From the NCBI GenBank assembly GCA_028023455.1, contig JAQFVV010006353.1:806001-870000 (forward strand): a stretch of 64,000 nucleotides of DNA. The letters run 5' to 3'. Made by a program: the position numbers and the translations under genes. The stretch comes from Epiperipatus broadwayi (Eukaryota; Onychophora; Udeonychophora; Euonychophora; Peripatidae). This document shows positions 33,412 to 43,884 of the stretch, piece by piece. Numbering within the stretch: position 1 is the stretch's first letter; every line of letters begins with the position of its first letter. The notes beneath the pieces are model-generated. The model was not told the origin of the DNA, did not search any database, and was given only the letters and a program-made list of their open reading frames with translations.

Positions 33412-34110
33412 TAATATAGGGTATATGAGCACAGACTTTCACACCACCCACCTCTCTCCACTCTATCTAATAACACTGATACACCTAAACACATATATGC
33501 TGAAAAATAAATAATCACCAATATACGTATTTCATGCTAAACCAGCAATCATCAGTTGGTCCAGACTATCATCTTTACACACATATATAATATAAGTGCT
33601 CAGATATATATTAAGATAGACTATCCTCATAGTTTAATGGACAGGCTTCAATCCACTCCACACTCCAACTCTTCAACCGTCCATCCAATTGAAAATCTGA
33701 TGATGGAATGCTCAAAGGCCACCCTGAGGCTTGGGTCAACATGGGTGTGACAATAATCTCGGCCTCAGGCTGGCCTTTGAGCATCTCGGCCTCAGGGTGG
33801 CCTTTGAGCATTCCATCATCAGATTTTCAATTGGATGGACGGTTGAAGAGTTGGAGTGTGGAGTGGATTGAAGCCTGTCCATTAAACTATGAGGATAGTC
33901 TATCTTAATATATATCTGAGCACTTATACTATATATGTGTATAAAGATGATAGTCTTGACCAACTGATGATTGCTGGTTTAGCATGAAATACGTTTATTG
34001 GTGATTATTTATCTTTTCAGCATATATGTGTTTAGCTGTATCAGTGTTATTAGATAGAGTGGAGATAGGTGGGTGGTGTGAAAGTCTGTGCTCATATACC
34101 CTATATTACA
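33412..34110. repeat. Rep-D near-perfect palindrome with about 310-base arms
   Basis: The left arm 33412-33727 and the right arm 33790-34108 are inverted copies that differ at few positions. They run from AATATAGGGTATATGAGCAC to GTGCTCATATACCCTATATT. The loop of about 60 bases repeats parts of the inner ends (GGCCTCAGGCTGGCCTTTGA). Four overlapping open frames on both strands are by-products of the symmetry. Confidence 0.9.
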
Positions 34111-34286
34111 TATATATAGCCACAGGTATATAACAAGCCTGTGTTTCAGTTAATATTAAATTTGTACATTTTCCTTAGTGAAACAATTATATGTTGGACA
34201 TTTCCACCATCTAATATTAATTGTAAAATATCTTTAGAAAAATTTCAAACTTTATTTAAGCTTTTCAAATACAGTCAACTGTTAGT

Positions 34287-34384
34287 ATTTTTTTTCGTAT
34301 GTCAAAGTGTTGACCAGGAAGCAAACCTGGGCCTGATACTTCGAAGGCAGCTATGCTAACCGCTAGGCCACCAACGTTTGACAT
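34287..34384 (-). repeat. tRNA-Gly-derived SINE with 10-base target duplication
   Basis: The minus strand reads CGTTGGTGGCCTAGCGGTTA, GCATAGCTGCCTTCGAAG, GGTTTGCTTCCTGG, then CTTTGACATACG and an A-tail. This is close to tRNA-Gly(TCC), with the anticodon-position triplet changed to TCG. AACTGTTAGT flanks it at 34277-34286 and 34385-34394. Confidence 0.85.
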
Positions 34385-34390
34385 AACTGT

Positions 34391-34622
34391 TAGTTCACAG
34401 ATTAGCATATTATTCTCCTGTTCACAGATTAGCATATTATTCTCCTGTTCACAGATTAGCATATTCTCCAGTTCACAGATTAGCATATTATTCTCCCATA
34501 ACTGTTAGTGTTAGTTCACAGATTAGCATATTATTCTCCTGTTCACAGATTAGCATATTATTCTCCTGTTCACAGATTAGCATATTATTCTCCAGTTCAC
34601 AGATTAGCATATTATTCTCCTT
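34391..34622. repeat. Minisatellite, about eight copies of a 27-base unit
   Basis: The unit TTCACAGATTAGCATATTAT plus TCTCCTG repeats in two blocks of four, separated by CATAACTGTTAGTGTTAG at about 34497-34514. One unit in the first block is three bases shorter. Confidence 0.9.
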
Positions 34623-35268
34623 ACTTCTTCAAGTGTTTCTAGCATGAACAATGACAGTTCTAGATGGGAATCAAATTTAAATTCACGAATATTCAATTCA
34701 AAGTGATGCTCTAACTAAGTAGGCTATTCTGTCAAAGGCAATAATGAATAGAAATTTCATATAATGAAATATCAGCACTCTTTTAGATAAGTATATGAAA
34801 TTTCTATTGACTGTTGCCTTTGACAGAATGGTCTAGCTGATTAGTGTTACCTTAAATTGAATATTTGTGAATCTAAAGTCAATGCTAGTACCGACACTGG
34901 TCCCAGAAATATTTGAAAAAGAGAATAATCCACTCGGAAATATTGTGTTATATATTAACCTGTGTGCTTACTTACAATTAAACGTGTTTATAAAACTTTT
35001 AATTTTTTTAAAGACATTTAACATTAATATTAGATGATGAAATAGTCCAATATACAATTATTTCTAAGTTACCATCATCACAAACTTTTAAACATTTCTT
35101 ACTGTATTATTTTAATTGTAATGCAAACCATTAAATGGTAAGCTTAATTGCTGTCTAAACATAATACATAAATAATTATTACACTCAAAATAGCAACTCT
35201 TAATTTAGTGCGATTTTATTCTTTACTTTTTTTTATGTTTGAGATAAAATAAAAATATTAATATATAT

Positions 35269-35374
35269 ATATTTTTCTTCATGTGTCAAAGCATCGGCCA
35301 GAAAGTGAACCCGCAAACCCAGGATAACTGCTTGTAAGGCAGCTGTGCTGATCACTCGACCACCAACGCTTGAC
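35269..35374 (-). repeat. tRNA-Gly-derived SINE with 10-base target duplication
   Basis: The minus strand reads GTCAAGCGTTGGTGGTCGAG, ACAGCTGCCTTACAAGCAGT, GGGTTCACTTTCTGGCC, ATGCTTTGACAC, then an A-rich tail. TAATATATAT (35259-35268) and TAATATGTAT (35375-35384) flank it, with nine of ten positions matching. Confidence 0.8.
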
Positions 35375-35810
35375 TAATATGTATTTTTACATCAATTAGA
35401 TGTATAATTATTAGTGTTCTAAAAATTTGTTGCTTTAAATTTTAAATTGACTGTACACAAAATGACAGATTTGTAATTTTACAGAAGAACTGTCAGGGGA
35501 GTTTATAAATAAAACAAAAATTAAAGGATATGTTCAATGTAAAGTATGTAATAAAATTTTTTCCATAATATCTGGAGATAGATGAGATATCTCAAAGTAA
35601 AGTGATTCCAATAAAGATCAAAAATATTTACGAACTTTTTCCTTTATAAAATAAATTATTTTCCTCATAAAAATGAATTTGGAATGAAAGAAAATAAATT
35701 GGTTGTCGGTAACGTTCTATTTTCTTTCCACATTGCTGTTATTGCTCTGTGGATTGCACCTTGAAGATGATTCAAAAATTACATGAACAAAAATTTTCTT
35801 GTGCCAAGAC

Positions 35811-36390
35811 TAGGATGATCAGACTGGTTTGATCCAAAATCGGGACATAACGACCAATCATTTTTACGGCATTGCATCCTTTTTTTTTTTAAAACTCCAT
35901 TCCAGTGTATATTCATTGTTGTAAGCACACTTTCTCTTTGGCATGTTATCTATTGTTTAGGGTTATTAATATTCCTATTAATTTTATCACTACAGAAAAT
36001 TAATATCAACAAAGAACTAATAAAATTATAATGACAATAAAAGCAAGTGTAAATGCCATTCAAATTTTAGCCTACAAAAATCCAACTGCACATGCTCCAA
36101 AGCAAGGTTAGATGTGACAATGCGTCTAGCTTGAGAATCCAGTCAGAGCAATCTTTATTTTGGTGTTAATTTGTCTGAAGTTTTTATAATATTATTGTAG
36201 AGACTGAAATAAACAGAGAGGGCCAAGAAACTATCATTTTTACAAACAATTATTTATTTAAGACAAATAATAATTATAAGTACTTGAAAATCGGGACATA
36301 CAACAGTCCCAAAAAAACATTTTGGGGACACTGGGACATCTAACTAAAAATAGGACAAATCCCAAAAATTCAGGACATCTGGTCACCCTA
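35811..36390. mobile_element. Non-autonomous hAT-type element (580 bases)
   Basis: Ends TAGGATGATCAGAC and (inverted) TAGGGTGACCAGATGTCC pair, and the repeats extend inward through ATCGGGACAT-like blocks. A perfect 8-base duplication GCCAAGAC lies at 35803-35810 and 36391-36398, as hAT elements make. No transposase remains. Confidence 0.85.
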
Positions 36391-36399
36391 GCCAAGACA

Positions 36400-38290
36400 A
36401 AAACAGAAGAAATTAATAATTTTTTTTAAGAATATGATGTTGAACATTTCAAACCCAAGTTGTTATCTATGAATTAAATATCTCTATTTTTGGATGCATC
36501 CAATCACAAAGAAATAAAAATTATTTTTGTGTCACTATCAGGAAAAATTGCTCAACTTATCTGCAATTCAATTTAACAAATCTTTCAAGAATATAATTTA
36601 TCAAAAAATTAATTTCATAATGTGCAAATAATGCTAATACTACCTTTGAGGATTTTATATGAAAAGGTACCAACAAAATTTTTGCAAAATTGAACGGTAG
36701 TATAGATTAAAAAGTTATAGGAGTTGGTGTATAAGATATAATCCATAACTCTATTCAGTGCAGCTGCCCTTTAACCTATAGATATTGAAAATATATACAT
36801 ATACTGTAAGAGAAAAATCATTTAAGGAATTATGTTTGGATTCACATATAGAATGCACTATAAGCTCAAAACTGATTGGTCTGGGGATGGAAATATTCTA
36901 GACAAGAGCTTTTAAATGCTTTCTTTTCGGCACTTATCGATAAAAACTTGTTACAGCTATTGGTACTCTCCCTGTATTATATAATTGTAATATAAGCTTA
37001 AAAAGCAAAGTCACACGATATATGATTTGCTTTATTGATTATTAGAATGTCACAAAATCTTAAGGCACAATAAAACAAGATAGTATGCTTCGATGCCAGC
37101 TATTGAAAGATTATTAAAATTGTATGTTCTTTTGAAGTTATATTTTTTATATATTGAGAAATATCCAACCATTACATAAATTTTTTTTAAAGGTAATTGT
37201 TCAAAATTGGGGCTAAAATTTGTGCATAGGAGGGTTTCTATACTTTACAATGATATTAAAAACACTGAAGGAAATACAAATATTATTATTGAAGCAGAAG
37301 AGTAAATTAATTCACTAAAGATAACAGATAGTGAAGGATAAGAGGATAATTGTAGCAATAGGAATAAGAAATGATTTTCAGTCCAGAAAAAGAGCATTAA
37401 TATTATTCTTATATCTTATCCATTACTTTTTTTTCGCATTTCTCTTCATATATATATATATTAATTTTTTTTTTTTATCATCTCCTCATATGCACTTTAA
37501 TGCAATCTTTTTTTACAATTCCTTCTTTATTTTGCTTAGTTTTGACTGTCCTACAAAATTTTTAGCATTAATATTAATTGGTTTACTCTCCACATAAAAA
37601 TTTTCTACGGTAAATTTCTCCAAATGTTTAGAATAGTGGACAATCTGATAGTTGAGAAGTAACTGCCTCAGATGCCAATCTGAAATAGGAATTAAATTGA
37701 CATATCGAATAAATATATTTAATATTTTTTGCAATTATATTATTGTTTTGTTCATTAGAATATTTTTAATAAGTTTTATTAAAAGATTCATTTTTTAAGG
37801 CTAGACTCTAGCACGAAAATAGATCAACCAGTCTATGAACCATGATTATCAAAATTTTCAAAAAAGCTCAACTTTGATTGGATTGAACACTAAAAATTCA
37901 TTAGCTAGAATGATGTGGAAAAAAAATCTTATAAAAATACTCTCTCATTTTCCCAATCATGCTACGGAAGACAAGCTATTTGAATAAATATCTTACTTAA
38001 AGAAGTATGTTAGTCAAGAAAAGATATTAATTTGGAATGAGAGAAATTTCTTTCGATATTACGTAAATGGGTGAAGATATTTTAATTCTGAATTTGTTCC
38101 ATATAACAAATTAAATTATTGAATTTACTCTCTACCCACCTGGCACCGACGTTGCTATTAAAAGGATTTTTTTCTTAGTAAAAAAAAATATGGACAGCAA
38201 AGAAAATATCTAAACAGTGACGCATTAAAGACAGTTTTAAAAACTAATTTTGTTTTTAAATATAAAGCATTGCAGAAAAATATATAGAAG
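36400..38290. other. No gene seen
   Basis: AT-rich sequence with chance frames (88 codons at 37331, 73 codons minus at 37513). A TTTTGACTGTCCTACAAAAT block near 37545 is a possible FB-F scrap. Confidence 0.45.
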
Positions 38291-38304
38291 ATATTATGTA
38301 ATAG

Positions 38305-38465
38305 ATAGGGTATATGAGCACAGACATTCACATGACCCACCACTCTATCTCATATCACTGATACATTTGAACACATATATGCCGAAAAGATAAATAATCA
38401 CCAATATAAGTATTTCATGCTAAACCAGCGATCATCAGTTGGTCCAGATTATCATCTCTACGCGG
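38305..38465 (-). repeat. Rep-D partial copy
   Basis: From GGGTATATGAGCACAGACAT through ATGCTAAACCAGCGATCATC to TCAGTTGGTCCAGATTATC it follows the left arm of the 33.4 kb palindrome, then stops. No inverted partner is present. Confidence 0.8.
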
Positions 38466-38469
38466 TAAA

Positions 38470-39880
38470 TAAATACAGATGTTGACTTTGGTTTTATAAT
38501 TTATAACTTAACTATACTTTCATTGCATAAAATTGATAAAATGTTTTTTTTTTTTCAAAGATTCATATCCACGATTCATTTTTTTATTATTAAATATAAG
38601 ACTATGGTGAATTGTATCAACCTTAGATTTAAGCAAAGGAAAATGCTCATTATAAAAGCAGCACTTTAACCGTGATCAGTGCAAGTGGATCTATAAAATT
38701 TATTTATCATCTACTATATCTTTCATAAAAGTATTTTCACGTTCTTTTAACAAATTTGTTCAATTGTTATTTATATTATTTCGCTATATATATATATGAA
38801 AAAAATACATATCTATTAGTAGTGCACGAACCTGGCAATCACAAATTTGGAGAAAATTAACTATTTTGTCCTGGAATAACTATTCGATAAATTTATGAAA
38901 GAGAATTTCCAGTGTTTTCGTGAACGGGTCGTTTAATTTTCAACAGAATTCAAGTTTGTATTATTGATAATATATTTTATTTCCGCATTATGCAAAATTA
39001 TTTATACTATTAATAAAAAAAATGGTTGTTGATAAAGCAATTTAATGTTTGCCGGTCCATTAGCGCTAATTTTTGATCATCGTCTATGATAGCTTACAAT
39101 TTCCAGAACACGATTCATTTTTGCATCTTAATACTAAGACAACATTATAAATCTTAAGTTCTTTATATCATAAAGTTGCATAACTGACTAAATATTTATT
39201 CTTATCACCGAGCTTAAAAAGTTTTTGTAAGTATTTATTTAAAAAAAGTTACTGTATGTGTAAATATATAAATTTTTAAAATCTCGTATTAAATCAGCTG
39301 CCAATTTGATATAATTTAGACTTTTTCTATCTAAATTATTATAAATGTTAAAAAATTCTTATTATGCAGGTACATTTAAATATATTGCTCCGCCACGTTG
39401 CTTTCAGAATAATCAGTAATTCTAATTTTTTGACCTCTTAGCACCTTGTAGAAAAACATAGCGACGTTCTATAGCAAAAAAATGCAAAAAAGGGACCGTA
39501 TTATAATTTCCAGCTAGAAAAGTAAAGTTGGATAAAACAAAAAGTTTTAATTTATTAAAACAAATCCGTAGATTTACCTGCTGGATTTTTTTTTTTATGT
39601 AATATTGTATTCTCGACTTAAAAGGTATTATTTTAGTTTAATTATTATTTTAAAATACAATTCACATTGCATTTGATCGAAAATTGTTACTTGCTGATTT
39701 CTAATCTCATTAATTAAAAAAAGAAAATATCGTTTTATCCTGTCGCCAGTTTTGTGATTTATTTTTAAAAGTTATTACAATCACTATTAATATTTTAAAA
39801 ATAATATAAAATTAAATACTCCCAAATGATATATTAGTAATGCTAATAAGTGTAATAATATTCAAGACTAAATGGGTTTG
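38470..39880. other. No gene seen
   Basis: This is AT-rich sequence without clear repeats or open frames. Confidence 0.5.
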
Positions 39881-39886
39881 TAAGTA

Positions 39887-40018
39887 ATCATTAAAATCCA
39901 GTCAACACTTGGACAATAACAATCAATAGTTTGAAATTGTTGATTGTTATTGATATTGTGATTATCTAAGTGTTGACTGTGATTATCTAAGTGTTGACTG
40001 GCTTTTAATGATCAGTAA
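39887..40018. repeat. Hairpin with a duplicated 21-base arm segment
   Basis: The left arm ATCATTAAAATCCAGTCAAC-ACTTGGACAATAACAATCAA is inverted at TTGATTGTTATTG...AAGTGTTGACTGGC-TTTTAATGAT. On the right side GTGATTATCTAAGTGTTGACT occurs twice in a row. Confidence 0.85.
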
Positions 40019-40204
40019 TGATAAATAAAATAGTAAATCATACAACTTCTCTTGAAGCATCACATATTCTAAATAGAGATAAAATATTAATTAAATTTAC
40101 GAAGAATCGAAAAGCTGTGAAGAATAATGGAATCATGATAGATATTTTAGAAGCCAGTGAAGAAATGGATTGTTGGCAATGATATACATAAAATGTCTAA
40201 ATGT

Positions 40205-40505
40205 TAAAGGACATGAGATATATAATCATCATCAACTTCAGCTATCATCATCAACTTCAGCTATCATCAATCTATATAAGGTGAAGATCTCTTCAAGTCC
40301 TGTCTAGTTTTTTTAATCAATAACTTCACAATTTCCCAACTTATTTTCATATCATCCACATCTTTTTAGATCTTTTGCAATCCCTTGAGATCCAACTTAA
40401 TAGTTCATATATATATATCTCTTCTAGCAATATGACCAGATTAGTGCCACTCTTAATTCTTTCAATAGTGTCAGTATCTTATAATTCATGTACTTTGTTT
40501 TTGAT
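40205..40505 (-). pseudogene. LINE-Y 3' end, decayed
   Basis: The minus strand keeps the TTGATGATGATAGC-like 3' end and scattered blocks (a TGAAGAGATCTTCACC-like GETF region, CTAGAAGAGATATATA). It is more diverged than the 9.0 kb copy. Confidence 0.5.
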
Positions 40506-40649
40506 CCCTCCTTCCTACTCCTCAAGTACATTTCTTTATACTTTGATATTTGATTTGTCATTGCATTTTGCTCCTCAAATAAAATTCACATGTAAGTACT
40601 TGTAAAAGCAAATATTTTTCTCAAATTCAATGGCATACTTACCTTTAAT

Positions 40650-41100
40650 ATTAAAATATCACCAATGAGCAGTTCATCTTATAGCAATTTCTTCCAATCA
40701 TACTGTGTTGCCATCTAGTGTAAGCTTTAGGAATCAATAGATGCCAGATAGTATTGCTTAATAAATTCTTATCCCATGCTGCCCCATCCAAATATCCCCA
40801 GACTAAATTTTAGCCATCAGTGAGAAGCTTTTGGGTGTTTGAATAATGTACTTCGAACTTTTGGATCCTGTGCACCTTTCTTTTAGCATCCAAGCCAATT
40901 TTCTAGAAACTAATCTGTCGATTTTTGTATGGAATAGCATTGGATAAAGATTTATTAAGCACTACCATCTGGTGTCTGCTGATTACTAAAACTTACACTA
41001 GATGGCATAAAGATAGATTGGAAGAAATTGCTATGAGAAAGCAAAAATCATGATGTCTTGTTGATCATGTGATGTCTTATTGGTTTAAAAGAAGTTCCTC
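40650..41100. repeat. FB-B palindromic element
   Basis: The left arm (ATAGCAATTTCTTCCAATCA, GCCATCTAGTGTAAGCTTTA, CAATAGATGCCAGATAGT) is inverted on the right (CATCTGGTGTCTGCTGATTA, CTTACACTAGATGGCATAAA, TTGGAAGAAATTGCTAT). It ends in TTGTTGATCATGTGATGTC. The middle retains CCCCAGACTAAATTTTAGCC. Confidence 0.85.
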
Positions 41101-41499
41101 CTAATTTTATTATAGGATTTATTTTATTCATTTTTATCTTAATCTGTCCAAAGTAATTGTTATTAATTTCATCCAATTCAAGACGATAAATCAATTTTTA
41201 TTTTCTCCGTTTTTGATTTGCCACTGCCGCTGAAAATTACTTCAATTTACTTTAATATTTAGTATTATTGCTTTAATTACTGCAGAAGTTCTTATAAAGT
41301 CTAATACAAAATGGCAGCTAATATTTATCGATCCTTTTTACAACTCCTCTTATTATGATGATGTGATCTGCTACGCTATCATCATCATTTTCAACTATTA
41401 TCAAACCGTTGGGGTTTATAAAGACCTTTTGTTGTGTTGACTGCGTGATTATATATAAACACAAACTCATATAAATATGATTAATATATATTTATTAAT

Positions 41500-41990
41500 A
41501 TAAACAAATATAAAATCTGTATTTATAATATATACACTGTTATATCTCCGTCTGCTACCATTGGCAAGATATAGCTTCTAGTTGCTGTAGCTGTGCTGTG
41601 ACAGCCTGCATCATGAGTAGGTATGGTAACACTTCCGGCTATACTATGACAGCTTGCTTTGTGTCTGATTTAGGTTCTAGCAGTTTCCAGTCCTGAGCAT
41701 GGATTTGCCTCATTGTGTTAACCGTATAATGAACAACTAGCATACCACCATTCAGCTTTGACAGTTGTTGGTTGCCATCAGCTTTGACAGTTGTTGTTTG
41801 ACCTTATCTTCACATAGATTGTCTACTTATGGTCAGATCACCATCCATAATGAAAACAATTGGATTCAGTGAGCATCATCGCCTATTGGCTTTCTCACCA
41901 TTGGAGGTATGCTATCTATTTGTGTATACCTTGGTCCATGGTGAAGAATGCTTAAGCCGATCAAGATAAGATGGAATCTTGACTAGTCTA
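41500..41990. other. GC-richer stretch with a local duplication, unrecognised
   Basis: CAGCTTTGACAGTTGTTG occurs twice, at about 41753 and 41780. No reading frame is conserved enough to name. It is probably a decayed transposable element. Confidence 0.35.
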
Positions 41991-42282
41991 TTATTTGAAG
42001 GAAAGGTGAGATATAACGTCTTTCTAAGTTTAATCATTTTAAATCCTATTGTTCTTTTGAGTGATTTGAGTCTGAAGTTTTTATAAATACTTTAGTGAAG
42101 ATCTCATATAGAACTTATAGAAAGCTGATGAGTCTATAATTTTTTAATAATTTCTCTTGTAATTTTTTAAAATATTTTTACTATTTAGACATTAGTATGT
42201 AGCTAAGCTAACATTTTCTCTATCTTAAATGCCCCAATAGTATGTCCATATTTTTGAATTAACAATGAAAAAAAATCCATTC

Positions 42283-42360
42283 CCATTTAGAACTTAAACT
42301 CATGTCCTTATTCTTCCCAAGAAATTCCTTAACAACTGAGCCATCAGAAATATTATGTTT
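42283..42360 (-). repeat. tRNA-derived SINE-like fragment
   Basis: The minus strand reads TGATGGCTCAGTTGTTAAGG (A-box-like), then AAGAATAAGGACATGAGTTT and AAGTTCTAAATGGG (decayed B-box). It differs from the tRNA-Gly SINE. Confidence 0.45.
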
Positions 42361-42929
42361 GTAAAATAAAATTTTGTTAATTTTGATGTACTTAGTTAAA
42401 TAAATTAATTAAAAATCCAATACATAAATATTTTTATATAGTAAACAATCACATGATATTTAAATTTAGAAATCATTTGTTTAGAGAGCGTATTTTTTTA
42501 TTTTCACATCTTATTATAAGTTTTGTCAGATTTTTTTGTAGTTTTAACCATTTTTTAAAATAATATATAAATATAACTAAAAAGTAAAAAAATAAGATGT
42601 AAAAAAAAAAAGGTTTTGTAAAAATAATGCTTTTATGTAAACAGCCGACTAAAAAGTTCAAAATAATAACGTAATCCTCTCTCGATTAATTTACCATTTT
42701 TGGAAAATATCAAAGATCTTACAAATATTATCATTTCATAAAAGCATTTGAGGCCTTTTTCATTTTTATGATTTATGTGAGCCTCAAATGCAGACAATAT
42801 TCCTGCAATTTCCACTAGTTTTATAACAAGTTTAGATTCTTACGTTTTCTAATATTCTCCAAGAATGGCAAATTAACTGAGAGGGAACTACTTTGTTATT
42901 GTATACTTTTTAATCAGTCTTATTTTTTA

Positions 42930-43165
42930 AAAAATCATTTTCTTTATTTCTTATTTTCATCTGTTTCTTTTAAATTATTGATAGTTAATCCATGATTTCT
43001 GGAAGTTTTTCTATTTTTCATAGATTTAATTATGCACCTTACTTCTTCAATTAAAACATTTGGCATTTCAAAACATTTTGCAATTATAAAGGCTACTTTT
43101 CTTTTTTTATTAATGTATAATTTTTTATAGAATTCTTCCAAAAGCTTTATTATGTCATTCCTTTT
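42930..43165 (-). pseudogene. LINE-Y fragment upstream of the reverse transcriptase
   Basis: The 65-codon minus frame at 42944-43141 reads FYKKLY, then VLIEEVRCIIKSMKNRKTSR, and HGLTINNLKE. That is the family pattern just before the reverse transcriptase (FY..LY, EEV..A..SMKNGKSPG.DG...E.LK), with several changes. No continuing domain is nearby. Confidence 0.7.
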
Positions 43166-43497
43166 TCAAATAATAATGTCTTTTTTTTTTCTTTTTTTGC
43201 TGAAATAATTATCATTTCAGTACCAGGATGGTGTTTTATACTTTTAAAACATTTGTTTTCTTTTATAGATTTCCTTGCCATTTCACAATTATATTTTTTT
43301 AATGTCATAATTAATTACTTATTTTACCATTTTCCAAATATTTAATTATTCTAAATGGATCATTTTAAAACTACATTTAATTTATACATTTTCGAATAAA
43401 GCAAACAGAGACTTTTGAATAGAATTTTTTTTTTAATATCAAATCAAACAGAAAAAAAAAAACGAAAGAAAAATTTAAAACTGAATTAATATGGTGT

Positions 43498-43880
43498 ATT
43501 AAAACAGGCCACCCAGTGCCAACCAGAGTAATCAATGGATGTCAGAAGGCTTGGACATAAAATCCCCATCTAGTGCTCACTCATCCAATATTCCCAGACT
43601 AGTTTCTGGCTTGTGGCCTTCATCAGTGAGGAGCCTTGGATCTGAGAGCACTGCACCTAGATCTTAGGATTGAATGCAACCCTCCAGCAGCTACCTTTTA
43701 TCTCTATTTAACTACAAAACCATGAGAATGAAATTGAAAACACAATAATATTTTCAATCTAAGCTCAATAGCTTATATAATCATATGGGTCTGAACTCAG
43801 TTCAGTACCCATACATTTCGGTGTCTTTATGTTATGTGCTAGCATAAGAAATGGTGATCATGTAATATGGTGTGTTATCA
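43498..43880 (+). repeat. FB-A single long arm
   Basis: It has TTAAAACAGGCC, AACCAGAGTAATCAATGGAT, CCCAGACTAGTTTCTGGC, CTTGGATCTGAGAGCACTGC and GATCTTAGGATTG in order, with no complete inverted partner. The minus strand at 43602-43626 has CTGATGA-N13-GAAAC with a GGC/GCC stem. The right end TAAGAAATGGTGATCATG is the usual outer end. Confidence 0.8.
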
Positions 43881-43884
43881 AGAC

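Larger units (their letters stand above)
34160..35050. repeat. Rep-H inverted element with nested SINE and minisatellite
   Basis: The left end (CCACCATCTAATATTAATTG, TCTTTAGAAAAATTTCAAAC) reappears inverted at 34980-35045. An inner inverted pair spans 34690-34870 (CTATTCTGTCAAAGGCAATA and TTGCCTTTGACAGAATGG). A direct relative lies at 51860-52110. Confidence 0.75.

Noticed and set aside
33556-33963. Four overlapping open frames on both strands
   Set aside because: They mirror each other because they lie in the Rep-D palindrome; no family similarity.
34265-34486. 73-codon minus-strand frame with a repeated CEQENNMLI pattern
   Set aside because: It is read across the 27-base minisatellite and the tRNA-Gly SINE.
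34384-34622. CRISPR-like array
   Set aside because: The 27-base units are contiguous, without unique spacers, and sit in eukaryotic repeat DNA; a minisatellite.
37331-37597. 88-codon plus-strand frame with hydrophobic stretches
   Set aside because: Hydrophobicity comes from T-rich codons in AT-rich DNA; no conserved motif. The TRIQK membrane exon was considered but this lies upstream of the start exon.
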